Made by a program: the position numbers and the translations under genes. Positions 22,153 to 33,990 of a stretch of DNA of 59,300 bases are shown one piece after another. The notes under the pieces are model-generated. The model did not search any database. It was not told the origin of the DNA and was given only the letters and a program-made list of their open reading frames with translations. How positions within the stretch are numbered: the first letter of the stretch is position 1; every line of letters starts with the position of its first letter. Source of the stretch: Smittium mucronatum (lineage: Eukaryota > Kickxellomycota > Harpellomycetes > Harpellales > Legeriomycetaceae); contig LSSL01000086.1 in the NCBI GenBank assembly GCA_001953115.1, positions 1-59,300 of the forward strand, given 5' to 3'.

Positions 22153-23379
22153 TTATAGGAAGAGAGGAACGATGAAAAATGGCAGGAGGTACAGGATATA
22201 ATCGGCCTTTATTTTACCGCTGCCTGAAGTCGTTTTAGTGCTAGATTGAGTGGTCGTTTGAACTGTTGGTACAGAAGATGCTCTAGATGTAGCGGCGCTT
22301 GGCAAACCTCCTGTACTAGACTGGATTTCATCCGGGAAATCGACATCATCGGATGCTACGTCAATTGGAAAGTCATCAGCGCTAGTCTGGATGATATTAG
22401 GGAAACCGGCAGAACTAGACATGATAATGTTAGGAGATCCATTTGCAGTGGATTGGATAATGTTGGGGGAACCGGCAGCACTAGACTGAATGGTGCCGGA
22501 GGAACTGTATAGAATAGAGGATTTGGATAGAGAGGTGGTGGATGTAATCCAGTCAATGTAATAGAACACGTGAGTGTAGTACCCGAACCCTCCATTTATT
22601 CCACAGGGAGGCTTTTCATCATTCTGTATGTATTGGGCAGCGGAAGGTCCATTACCAAAACTGGTTAACCCTAGCAAGGGAAGACTTGAAACACTTGAGA
22701 GAGCAAGGGGACCGCCTGAGTCACCATAGCAAGAGTCTTGGTTGTTTACAGTGAGTGTACAAATAGAGTAGCCATCATTATTTGTGTAGCTTGGGTTATA
22801 CACTTTACATTGAGCATTGTTGGTTATTTGTATAGGCACTGCCATCAGCACGTCAGATACGGATGATGCATCTGAGTTTGAGGTAACGCCCCACCCAGCG
22901 ACAAACGTTTTCAAATCTGTGGTTATAGGCAAATCATAAATCTTTGCAAAAGTCTTAATGTCAGATTTACTAGAAAGGACCAAAAGCCCGATATCGTTGG
23001 CTGCGGTAGAAGGATTGTATTTGGGATGCGGGATGGATTTGGAGACAGTGTAAGCATTAGAATTATAAAGAATATTATATATGCTCCCAACAGATACATA
23101 TATATTCGAAGGGCTGGTTGCTACACCCTTTTCATTAAACAAACAATGGGCGGCAGTCACAATAACAGAAGGTGAAATTAAGGATCCAGTACAAGAAGCG
23201 CCACTGTCATCAAAATCTATGTATATAAAAGCTGCGTATGGTATCGCACCCTCATCAACTTGCACACCATTTATTATCTTTGGGGTTATTGAGTTGAAAG
23301 TAATGTTTTTTTGTGCCTCTACCCATGTCTCCAGAACAGAAAATCCAAAGTAAATAATCAGCGAACTTATTATTTTCAT
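22153..23379 (-). CDS. Trypsin-like serine protease 2 (S1 family) with 11-residue repeat linker
   Basis: The predicted product is a secreted, trypsin-specific S1 endopeptidase. The 408-residue frame has a signal peptide (about residues 1-22), an activation site Lys34-Ile35 (PKIINGV) and the triad His78, Asp129 and Ser221, with specificity residue Asp215 (NNQDSCYGDSGG). Cys pairs 63-79, 191-207 and 217-259 fit the fold. After the domain (about residue 280), residues 297-362 form six 11-residue repeats of the type IQSSAxGxPNI, drifting toward Asp-rich versions. A Ser/Thr stretch and a hydrophobic C-terminus (YILYLLPFFIVPLFL) typical of a GPI signal follow. It is much closer to protease 3 than to protease 1 and shares upstream DNA with protease 3. 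The start is the only Met that precedes the signal peptide. Confidence 0.92.
   Translation of the reverse strand: MKIISSLIIYFGFSVLETWVEAQKNITFNSITPKIINGVQVDEGAIPYAAFIYIDFDDSGASCTGSLISPSVIVTAAHCLFNEKGVATSPSNIYVSVGSIYNILYNSNAYTVSKSIPHPKYNPSTAANDIGLLVLSSKSDIKTFAKIYDLPITTDLKTFVAGWGVTSNSDASSVSDVLMAVPIQITNNAQCKVYNPSYTNNDGYSICTLTVNNQDSCYGDSGGPLALSSVSSLPLLGLTSFGNGPSAAQYIQNDEKPPCGINGGFGYYTHVFYYIDWITSTTSLSKSSILYSSSGTIQSSAAGSPNIIQSTANGSPNIIMSSSAGFPNIIQTSADDFPIDVASDDVDFPDEIQSSTGGLPSAATSRASSVPTVQTTTQSSTKTTSGSGKIKADYILYLLPFFIVPLFL
22294..22491 (-). repeat. Six in-frame 33-bp repeats in protease 2
   Basis: Residues 297-362 divide exactly into six 11-residue units: IQSSAAGSPNI, IQSTANGSPNI, IMSSSAGFPNI, IQTSADDFPID, VASDDVDFPDE and IQSSTGGLPSA. 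The first three are nearly identical and the others drift. Neither paralog has this array. Confidence 0.9.
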
Positions 23380-23730
23380 AATTAATCGGCAATTTAGTAT
23401 AATAGAATATTAAATTATCTACAGTAATTACTATGATTTTGCAGAAATAGAAAAAGCTGAAAAATCGGGTTATAAATTAAAGGATAACTAAAAAGGTTGA
23501 ATGAAGTGAAATATGAGGGTGTTTATTGAGTTTATATAGAGAACGGTGATTCCTAAATAAAAACAGCCATCTTGTCAGAAAGAGGGAATATGGGACAGAC
23601 TTGAGATTACTAGGATAGCTCGCATTATTAGATTCCAAATACAGTATACGCACCCTTCTCAATTTTCAGTCGGGTTTCATATACCCGACCGTCTACATCC
23701 ATTATTTCTACTATTACTAATTAATCGGTA
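23380..23730 (-). promoter_or_regulatory. Upstream region of protease 2 conserved with protease 3
   Basis: Several words recur upstream of protease 3 at matching distances from the ATG. GATAACTAAAAAG lies at 23483 (104 bp upstream) and 51877 (109 bp upstream). A GAGATT-to-TAGCT block lies further out. ACTAATTAATC lies at 23716 (337 bp) and 52111 (343 bp, as ACTAATTAATCA). The duplication therefore carried the promoter, and the retained words are candidate control sites. Confidence 0.65.
23669..23689. promoter_or_regulatory. Palindrome about 300 bp upstream of protease 2
   Basis: GTCGGGT and ACCCGAC flank a 7-base spacer (TTCATAT). A different, longer palindrome with the same GGGT/ACCC core sits at the equivalent place upstream of protease 3. 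It could be a dimeric-regulator site or the hairpin of a transcript. Confidence 0.4.
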
Positions 23731-26700
23731 AAAAAAAAAAACTAGATCTCCCATATTTTTTGCAACGAGTCTGTTACAAAACTCGACAGATTTTCACGTC
23801 ATAGGACAATTTTCTTGACTTTTATTTGCCCAATTGAAGTGTACAGAAAACGGACTTTTTTTGCACGACTCTCATTTTGGTTTATTTATTGGACAAGACG
23901 TAAAACCGTACTCGTTTATTTTTTGGTATTTTATCACAATTCTCAGCAGGATTTTCACCTTGAAATTATTTTAAATACATACAATATATATATTTATAAT
24001 TGTTTTTTTATGCCTTGCCCCATAAAAGCTTTTATTTATGGTCCTGGTATTATCTTTTTGCGCCTATCCCATAGCTTTCAATTGTGAATACTTTCTATGC
24101 AAGTAGGATAATAAATCTCGCCGACACACAGCATTAGGAGGGCTGACCAGTTTCTTAATGGCATAAATTGGACAGTTTTGCGCTTTAAGATTAGTCTCTT
24201 CGTTGATGGTTTAATCATTTTAAATAATATCTCTATTAACTATAATAGTCTTTCAATCTTATCAATCTAATATATAATGGTAGGTATCAAAGCTTGATGA
24301 GGTTATAAAATGACACAAATTCATCCGTTTTCTGTCTTGTCATTAGTTCTTTTACGCCAATTAAAATGGATTTTTATTGGTTATAAACTTATTCTTACGC
24401 TCAATAAAACTGATTTTTTCAATTTTAAGAGATATGAGCTGATTTCTAAATAAATTATTGGATATTGGCAAATTTCCTGTGGATTTATTTTAATCTAGGC
24501 CCAAAATGCAACATGTGCACAGATTAGATACGAAAATTCAAAAAATATAGTCGAAATCTCTAAAAAAGACCCTCCATTATTTCCAAATAGTGCCACCTTC
24601 TCTCCGCAGCATCAATACGTATATTATATACTAATCTATTTTTGACCATATTTGGAAAAATAGAATTTTTTTTTTTACGCAGAATTTATTTTTAAACTTA
24701 ATATGGAAAAACAGAATTAAGGCTTTTTATTGTATGATAATTGCCAGTATCCTTTCGAACAATAATATAGTGTAATTTCTTTAATTTTTTCCAAATTCGA
24801 CATGTATTTACATAAAGTGTCAATCGCCAACTAATATACCATAGTTTTTTGAGATTTTATTTTCCAAAACCCTTATATATTATCATATTTCTACACATGC
24901 AATACACTTTATTCCCAAACTGGCTATCGGGGCTATTTATATTGACTTTTCTTTTCCACGCTCAGCTAAAATACCCTATTTTTAGTTAGGTAAAAACTTG
25001 ATTTGCTTAATTTGGACTTGTAAACTACCTGACCTTGGCTTGTTCCAAAAAATCCAAGTCACATATCACCTTCTTGATAAAATGCAGCTCTTTTGTGTTC
25101 AACAAATCCTTTTAAAAAGCATCCTTGGCTTTTAAAGAAATAAATATAAAAAATAGTATTATAAGGCAAAGAGAAGAAAAAATTCAGGCTTTTCAGTGCT
25201 ATATTATCGAATAAATTAATGTTCCAACCCTATACATTAAAAACATTAATTTTGATAATATAAAATTGGCGCAATTTTTTTTTATAATAATTTTCTCGAT
25301 TATATAAATAATTCAAATTAATCGCCCAATCGTTGCGCTTTTATAGGAATTGTCGTGTGAGGTTTAATGTAAAAAGCGAGTATAGTATTTCCAAGATTCT
25401 CCTACATATCCAAACTTCGAGTCAGTATATTTTTTAAAAAAAAATTTATAAAAGCCTTTCAAAACTAATCGTTCTGAAAATATATGTTTTTTAATTGGTC
25501 ACCAGTGAAAATCACGCATTACTTTGCTTTTTGTCTTTTGAACCATGAAAAAATGCGAGCTATGCATAAATATTTAAACCGATTTTAAGCGACTCGTGAG
25601 ATATAAAGATACAAGAAATAATTACACACCATATCACTAAAGCTTGTATTTATGTAAAGGTTCTCCTTAATATTATCCAAAAATAAATTGTCAATAACTG
25701 TTGAAAAAAAGTGATTGGAAAACTGTATCTTTGATTTATGCAATCTAAATGAAAAAAATTGGTTTTAGGAGCTATAGATTTTGCATATATTCGATACCTT
25801 GTCGTCTTTTAATGTGACATATTCAGATTCTTCTTTTTATTTAATATCACTTATTTTATAAATTAAAGTTTTTAGATGTTTAGTATCATTCAACATTCGC
25901 TAAAGAAACTTAAATTAGTATATATAAAACCATATGATATTATTCAGAAATATATACTCAAATATTAAATTGTAAAAAAAATAATAATTAAAATATTCTC
26001 ACTTTATTTATGCCAAGATTTATACCTGAAAAAATCCTTAAATAAAATAATGCTTCTAAATTTGTTTTCTCTATTAAAAATGACCAGTAATGAATCACCG
26101 CTTATTTAAAATCATATTTTTATCTCTGCTTTTTGATTCATTTTAATCAGTATTACTATCTGCGCTTTTTTTAACCCCACTAATACGGATATTTAAGCTA
26201 TATATGATAAAATAATACATTACTCCAATTTCCCCTTCCACTAAAACTAAAAATATGGCTTTATAAATAAAAATTTAATCATAAATTCTCATTTCTGATT
26301 AAAAATACTATGGCTTTTTTGATCATGATTTTCGATTTTATCTAAAGTCAGTATGTATTTTAAATCTCAGCTAGGAGTTTCAAGCAGTAAAATCATAGGT
26401 TTATGCACATATACAAAAATTAAACGTAAAAAATTTCATTATATACAACTAAAAGAGTAAATTCGTTTCAAGAAAATATACTTTTTTGATTTTATTTATT
26501 TTTTTATACTCTTTTATTTTTCTTTAGATTTAAAATTTAATATTGATAAAACTAAAAAATCTAACACTATAAAGTATTTAATATGGAAAAAACAGTAAAA
26601 AATAGTATTTATTCTTATCTTTGAAAATAATTTGTCCATAGATACAAAAATATACTCTCATTTTACTCCAAATTCAATAAAACTTGTTTGATTTATAATA

Positions 26701-29700
26701 TATCGAAATCCCATATTAAAAATAACTTTATTTAAAAAAATCAATATTTAAATCATAACTTTTAAATGCAAATATATAAATATTTCGACTTGATTTTAAT
26801 AAAAAAAAAAATTGTGCTCCCATGTTATCAGATCATTAATTTTTTTATTTTGCTTATGAAAATTAACAGATAAATACTGAGATTTTAAAATATTTTATTA
26901 AAAAAATCAATCTCTGTTCTAGAAAATATTTCAGGATTTTACGTGTTTAAAGGTTAAAAGCTATCATTGCTTCTGAAATTTTTTTCAATATGATCCAAAG
27001 CACAAAAAAAAACTCTTGGAATCTTACGTTATCTTGGTTTAAACTATCAGGATAACAAAATCTTGACACACTTTTTTTAAAAAACTCAAAAACAATTTTT
27101 ATCTGATTTTCTATACTATTTCATTCTGTATATAAATATAATTTAATAAGCTAATAATAAACCACGAATAAAATTTATTCAAACTAACTTTAATAAAAAA
27201 AATATGATGAAAAAAAATTATTCCATCATAAAACATAAATATTAATTTTATATTTTACATTAAGTCTAGGGCACCTTTAATAAACATAATATGGATAAAT
27301 ATTTAATTACATATAAATCGGGTTTTAAATTCAAAATTTATTTGATATTTAAAATCTTATTTGGTGAAAATTTTGAGTTCTTCAGATTGAGAAAAATAAA
27401 ATCTTTAAATTTATTTATTTATTTATTTGAAATACATAATAACATATAATTTCCGCAAATTAATTGGTGGTTTCTAGGTACTGGATGAGCGATTTCCAGA
27501 TTAAATTTAATGTTTTTTTTTTATTTAATGAGTGTGAATTATTCATTTCAACTGTAAATAAATTTCAAATTTAAAAAAAGAAAAAATTGGATTGATAATT
27601 TTTCTTTTTGAAAAATATTTATTTCTCAAGGTGTAGGAAAAATTTTACAATTGAAAATGGCATCTGTGAAAATTCAGTCTATCCCATTCGATATTTTCAT
27701 ATCATGTGTTTTTAAATTATTTTTATAGTTAATTTTAAACTCTTTTTTCTCAATCTAATTTATGTATATAAATAAAACAGAGGCGAAGTTTTTGATTCTG
27801 AAAATATAACGAATTAATTGGACTAAATTTGTAAAAAAAATTATCAAAAGATATAAAACATATGATTTTAGCAAATTTATTTGATATAGTTTATCTGAGA
27901 AAGAAAGCTTCTAATATTTTGGTTTTAATTATAGCGCTGAAAGACAGTCAGTAGCAAAAAAAAATTGCAAAGATTTTTTTAATAAAATTGAAAATCACAT
28001 AAAAATAAAATAATGATAAAACGAAAAATGAAACTACTAATAAATCTTCATATTTCAAAAATATAGTAGATAATTAAAAAAAATTAACTGAAAAGAATCA
28101 AATTTTTACATATTTAATTTTCAATTGTGAAATATTCACTACTCTTTGAGAAATAAATTTTTTCCAAACAGGAAAACGAAAAATCTTATTTTTTCGAAAA
28201 TTGAAATTTATAAGTCATTGAAATGAATAATGTCGCTAAATAAATAAACAAATATCTTAGATTATTTTAGAATTTATAGTCCGATAATTAGAAATTTTTC
28301 ATATATCTGTTGAAATACTATAACAAAAAAGGTTTTAAAAAAATAAATGGTTAAAGAATACACTTATAATTTGAGTAAGATATAAAAAATATACAAATAA
28401 CATCAAATAGCTTATAAAATTTTCTAATAAGTTGAAATTTGCTTAATTTTAAATTTTTATTCTACTTGAAAGTAAAATTATAAGTGTAAATAAATAGCAA
28501 AAGACGGAATAAAAAATAAAAAACATCTTTAATAACTTTATAAATATTTATATTAGTAGATCATGATTTTTTAACTATGATAATATCCTTATTTTTAATG
28601 GAAATTTCTTTTATAGTTTTTTGTTTGTTATTCTTGAATAATTTTCTAATAAAAATTTACAGAAGATATTTTATTCATAAATTTTATTTTATTATTATTA
28701 TTATAGCCATATATATTAGAAATTCAGGTTTATACTAGAAATTTTAATTTATTTTAAATTTCTTAATCAAAAAAAACTTTGTGTATCTCTTGTAAAATAT
28801 TCTGAAAAAGCAAAAAAAAATTAATAAGAATTTTTTTGAATATAATAATTTTTAAAAATTACGCTCCTTACTCAGAAAAATAATTGAAAAGTCAATTTTA
28901 TTATTTAAAAGATAAAATTTCAATTTTGCAGTATAATTTCAGATTAAAAATTATCACGTGTAAATTTTTTTAATAAAAAAACGTTATATTTTAAGCATTA
29001 TCATAAATAAGGGTTAAATACTAAATTTATCTCATAAGATAATAATGCTGGATAAGCTATATATTTTTTTAATCCAATAATTTTATTAAAGTGGTAATTT
29101 ATTTTTGGTGAATTTAAGTTGACTTTTTATAAAATCTAGTTTTTTACTAATAAAAAGATTTAATTCTCTAAATTTTTGGGGGAGTGGGATAATTAAAAAT
29201 GAATTAAACGAACAACAAAAGAAATAAAAAATATTATTTTATATATTCATGATCACACAGCCATTTAGAACAGAAATTTTTTTCTCGGTGTTTTAACGCT
29301 ATAATTTTCAAAAATTTTGGCATAAATTACTTGAGATCTGGAAAAACAAAAATTTAGCAATTGCTCATGGGTATTTTATTTTATAATGGTGTATCAAATG
29401 ATAAAACTCCTAAACTTTATAAATAGAAAAAGGAAACTATATTCAAAATTAGTGATTAGTTTTGAGTTAGCGTTATCATTTCTAATTATAGTAAAAATAT
29501 TTATTTATTTCAAGTGCTATAAAAAAATCGTGAATTTTATAATAAAATTATTATAATTATACAAATATTCAAATACCAGTTTTTTTTAATGATAATTTTT
29601 TATGATAATTTAAAATTTTATTTTTAACATTTCTTCTAGCAGTTTTTTTTAATATTTTCATGGTAGCTATTAATAATTTTAATAAAATTAAAGTAATAGT

Positions 29701-31533
29701 TCAGAAAATATTTTTTTAATTAAATTTCCCTCAAGTATCATAATCGCTTCCTATTCGCTTTAAATTTACCCCAGGATGCCCTTTCCAATAAATTCCAAAA
29801 TAGACACTTTGATGCAACTATTTATATTTAAAAATCAGCAATTTTCTATGAATAATGTGTAAAAATTATTAATATTTCAACTAGTTAAAATCAATTTATA
29901 ATTGTAAAAACTCCATTCTACAAACAAATTTAAAAAAATTATAACTAGCATCTAATGAATTTAGAATGATTCCATTTAATTAAAGTATACATTATTATTA
30001 GATTTAATATCAGGTAAGAATTTTTTTTTTATAATAATAAATAAATGCCATGAGTTTAGAATTTCTATATTCGCATATGTTGTATTAGATCTGACTATTT
30101 TCAACTCGTAAGATTTATTTTTTAAATATACATACACATATATATAAGTAAATATTATATAAATATTTCAATTACAATGATTTTGCACCAGAAAAATAAA
30201 CAAGTTTTATAGAGTTAAATTTTTAAAAAGCAAATTTTAATATCGATATTTTTTATGATTATTACACATTTTAAAAAAATCATAGTAAAAATATTTATAA
30301 TGAATAAAAAAGTTATCTATAATAGAAAATAATGTAACGTTACTCATACTATTATAATATTTTTACTGAAAAACTCGTGAGATTTTTTTATAAAAAATTC
30401 GAAAATTTATATAAAAAGGAACCTAAGTAAAAGTTATGTTCATGAAAATTAAACTAATATTTTACATACCCACTTAAAATTTATTTAAATCAAATTTTTA
30501 AAAAATACTTTTGAGTTGTTCTAAAAATGACACACTTAGTAATAATTTCAAAACCTGTGAATCCTAATTTAAAATTTCATTCCAATTATTTTCATCCTCT
30601 TTCATTTATAAAAATAGTTTAGTGTATCTAACTTTTTATCTAATTTCTTCATATTACTTCTGATATTCTTGATTATGAAAAGTTTAAAGATTTAATTTAT
30701 ATAATCACTATTTATGTTAATATAACACAGTAATACTCATATTTATACTCTTTGTATTGCGTTAAATTACATAAAGTTGAAAAAAATTTATTTGTTTTTA
30801 AATTTACAGAGTAAATTTAATTTAATATTATTGTAAAATTTGCTTAAAAATTTTATTCGAATTTTAAAATCTCGAAACTTAATAAAAAATTTTTCTTTGT
30901 TATATAGTATAGATAAAATAGAATTTTATTCCCTCAAAGCAGTAAAAAACTACAACAACCAAAACAGAAGAATCCAAAAATTAATTTGTACTTCCTAATT
31001 TTTTTTCTCGATCATAAAATTTTTATAAAAATTAGATAACTCTTTATTACATATATATATTTGTATACGATAGATTTCTCAGCACTCCAGCCTTTTTGCT
31101 TATTAAAGATTCCTATTTCATCTTTAACAATTTTTTTGGTCTATTTAATTTTTTTTCTATTCGCAATAAAAAAAAATTTAACAAATAAAAATTTCAAATC
31201 TCCTTAATGAGGAAACTTAATAAAAATTTTAAAATATTCAGCACCATTAATCAATAGTATATTTTTTAAAAAATTAGTATACAAGGCTTTATGATAAAAA
31301 AATTTTGATATGTAGAAAAACCTCCCATATTTATAATAATTTATTATTATATAAAATCTATTAAAATATTTAATTTATTCAGTAATTATTTTGGGCCTTT
31401 CAGCTATATCTATTAAAAAAAAATTAAAACGAATATCTATTTATATCAAGAACTAGAAAAAAGTCTTTAAAATTAAGGAATTTGTTAAAAAAATAACTTG
31501 CTTGATCTTAAATACAGTTTTACTTGATATTCA

Positions 31534-31535
<2 letters not shown>
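23731..31535. other. Intergenic then AT-rich desert, nothing recognised
   Basis: From 23731 to about 25500 the composition is moderately AT-rich. From there it is extremely AT-rich with only short, low-complexity frames. A 90-codon plus-strand frame at 23815-24087 has no family resemblance and no similar counterpart upstream of protease 3. Confidence 0.6.

Positions 31536-31565
<30 letters not shown>
31536..31565. repeat. (TA)n microsatellite
   Basis: An uninterrupted alternation of T and A about 30 bp long within the AT-rich desert. Confidence 0.9.
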
Positions 31566-31570
<5 letters not shown>

Positions 31571-33930
31571 ATAATATTTGCTTCTCGCTTAGAGAGAAAT
31601 TAGATATTTTTAGTTTTATTATTTATAAGGGAGGTTTTGTTTGACAAAAATCTAAAAGCCAATTAAAAAATTTATTTTTATTATTTTTTATATAAAAAAT
31701 GCTTTAAATAATTTTTTTTGGATTTTTTTCCCACAAAATTTGTGTCTATTTATAAAATAATGATATTTTTTATCAATACAAAGTGATAATTATAAATCTT
31801 CGGAAAATAAATTTAAAATACCTTTTTAATAAATTTTTATCAGGAGATACATAGTATTTTTTTTATTATTTTTTAAATTTTCATTGTATATTCATAAAAA
31901 TTTTTTTGTGTTAGAAAATAAACTAACAAATTCTCTCATAAAGAGTTCTTTTTAGTGTTTAAATTTATCAGATATCACCCTTTTTGATAAAAGATTATCA
32001 TCTTTTTCTAAAACTAGGCATATAAAATGTAATGATTATTTCACATCTGAAATCATTTGATAGTATTAAAATCGTATTAAATTTCTTTTTTTTTAAGAAA
32101 TAATTTTATACAAAATATTATGAATATTTTCGGAAAAATAATAAGTTTTATTATACTTTTTTGATATAAAATCAGAAATAAATATAAATTATTTATTTTT
32201 TTACTTTATATCTTTCCTTTTTTGAAAAATTGAAATGCTTAATATTGTTTTGTTAATGCTTAGCTTATATATATATAAAAATATGATTTTTTACTTAATT
32301 TTTTTATACCACGCCCCCTTATTTTCATATATAATATAGTCATAACATTCAAATGACGAGCAAATATAATAAAAATTTGTGATAGCGGCCCATATTATTA
32401 GAAAATATCTAAAGTTATGTTAAATTTTATATCGAATTCAATATTAAAGTATTATTTCTTAACTGAAGTTATAAAAAAAATACTCAGTTTCAGATATTTT
32501 TTTCTTATATTTTTTAATAATGTATTCAAGAATGTATAGAAATCAGTAAATTGTACTTTTTTTTATTTTCGTGATAAATTATTAATTTTTGTAATATTTA
32601 ATAAAAAAGTCAAAAAAAAAATCCCAAGGTTTATGGAATTTATAAAAATACTTAAGAGAATTAAGCGAAAAAATTTTAATAATAAATATTTCCTATGTAA
32701 ATATTATGTATAAATTGAGAGAAATTATGACATATAAACTCGTATTACCCTTTTTTCGCCGTTTGATCTCGATGCGAATTTATTTTATTTTATCCCTGTG
32801 TAATCGTGGCCCAATTTTTCGAAAAATAGTACTGAGGAAAAATAGAAAGTTAATTTTAAACAAAAATTTATTACATTCAGTGATATTTATAAAAACTTTA
32901 AGCGCCGATAAAAACACTGGATATTACTTTAATTTAAACCAAAAATTTTTTTTTTGAAATTAATAGCACCAGATTAATAAGCTTTTTATTCGTTTATGTA
33001 ATTAGTTTTGATATTAGTTTTTTCATCATATAAAAAAATAAGCATAGCTTTTGCTAATACTTATCATTATTCAAATAGAAATTAATTAAACTATTTTAAA
33101 TCGTTTCTCTATTCGATAATTCGATTTTATTTCGTTATTGAGCAGTTTTTATACCCATTTAAAAATTTTATTTCTCCAATATTGATGATTAGTTATATTT
33201 AAAAGCATATTTTCCATACTTCGAATTATATACTCTTTTTGCTCAAACAAATTTTTTTCCGAAAATTCAACGATTTAGTACATTTAATAAGATTATTTTA
33301 TGGTTAAATTTCAATTTTTCCGGAAAATTGTAACTTTTTTTCATGAATTATCCTGAAATTGAAAGAATTTTTTAATTAATTTATAAAAATATACTTTGCA
33401 ACTAGTTATGATCAAATCCATGGAAAAAAATATATTCACCTGTGAAATACTGGCTTTTTAAAAAATAATTTCTGAAGTAATTCTCTGTCGGAATTACTTT
33501 TTCTACAAAGTTATATGTCTTTTGAAGATTCATTTTTTCTCATTTTTTCTCAGAAACTCTCTGAAAGTTAGTATAATTTTTACAAGTAATATCATTTACG
33601 TCTTTAATATTAAGAATGGATTATTATGAGATTTAAGTGATGTATTATTTTATTATTCCTTTTTTAGTTTTTTATATATAAATATATGATTTTTTAAGTT
33701 TTTTTTTATCACAAATAAACGTGATTAGGGATAAAATATAGTTTAATAGTAAAAAAAATTAAATTAAAAAATTTATATATTAAGGTATTTTTATTATCAA
33801 AATACACTTTTTTGAATTCTAAAAAAATATTGTTATAGATTTTTTTTTTAAAGGGAATTTATTATAAATATTCAAATACTAGAAAAAACTATAGTAAAAA
33901 TACAATAAAAGGGAAAGAATAGCCAATTTT
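31566..33930. other. AT-rich desert, nothing recognised
   Basis: Extremely AT-rich. A short frame at 32706-32957 has somewhat mixed composition but no recognisable motif, and I do not call it. Confidence 0.6.
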
Positions 33931-33990
33931 CATCCCACTCCCATCTGTCGCTCTAGCGACTCCATACCCACTGGGAATTGGTTCAAGTGT
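33931..33990 (-). mobile_element. LINE 3'-end fragment (family A)
   Basis: A sharply bounded island of normal GC in the desert. Its reverse complement contains TTGAACCAATTCCC, then GTGGGTATGGAGTCGCTAG, then GATGGGAGTGGGATGAAA. The last two words recur at 10005-10058, and the first matches the tails at 17723 and 49.2 kb. It is probably a very short 5'-truncated insertion. Confidence 0.65.

Noticed and set aside
29176..29195. GGGGGAGTGGGATAA word resembling the LINE tail end
   Set aside because: Only about 14 bases match, with no flanking similarity.
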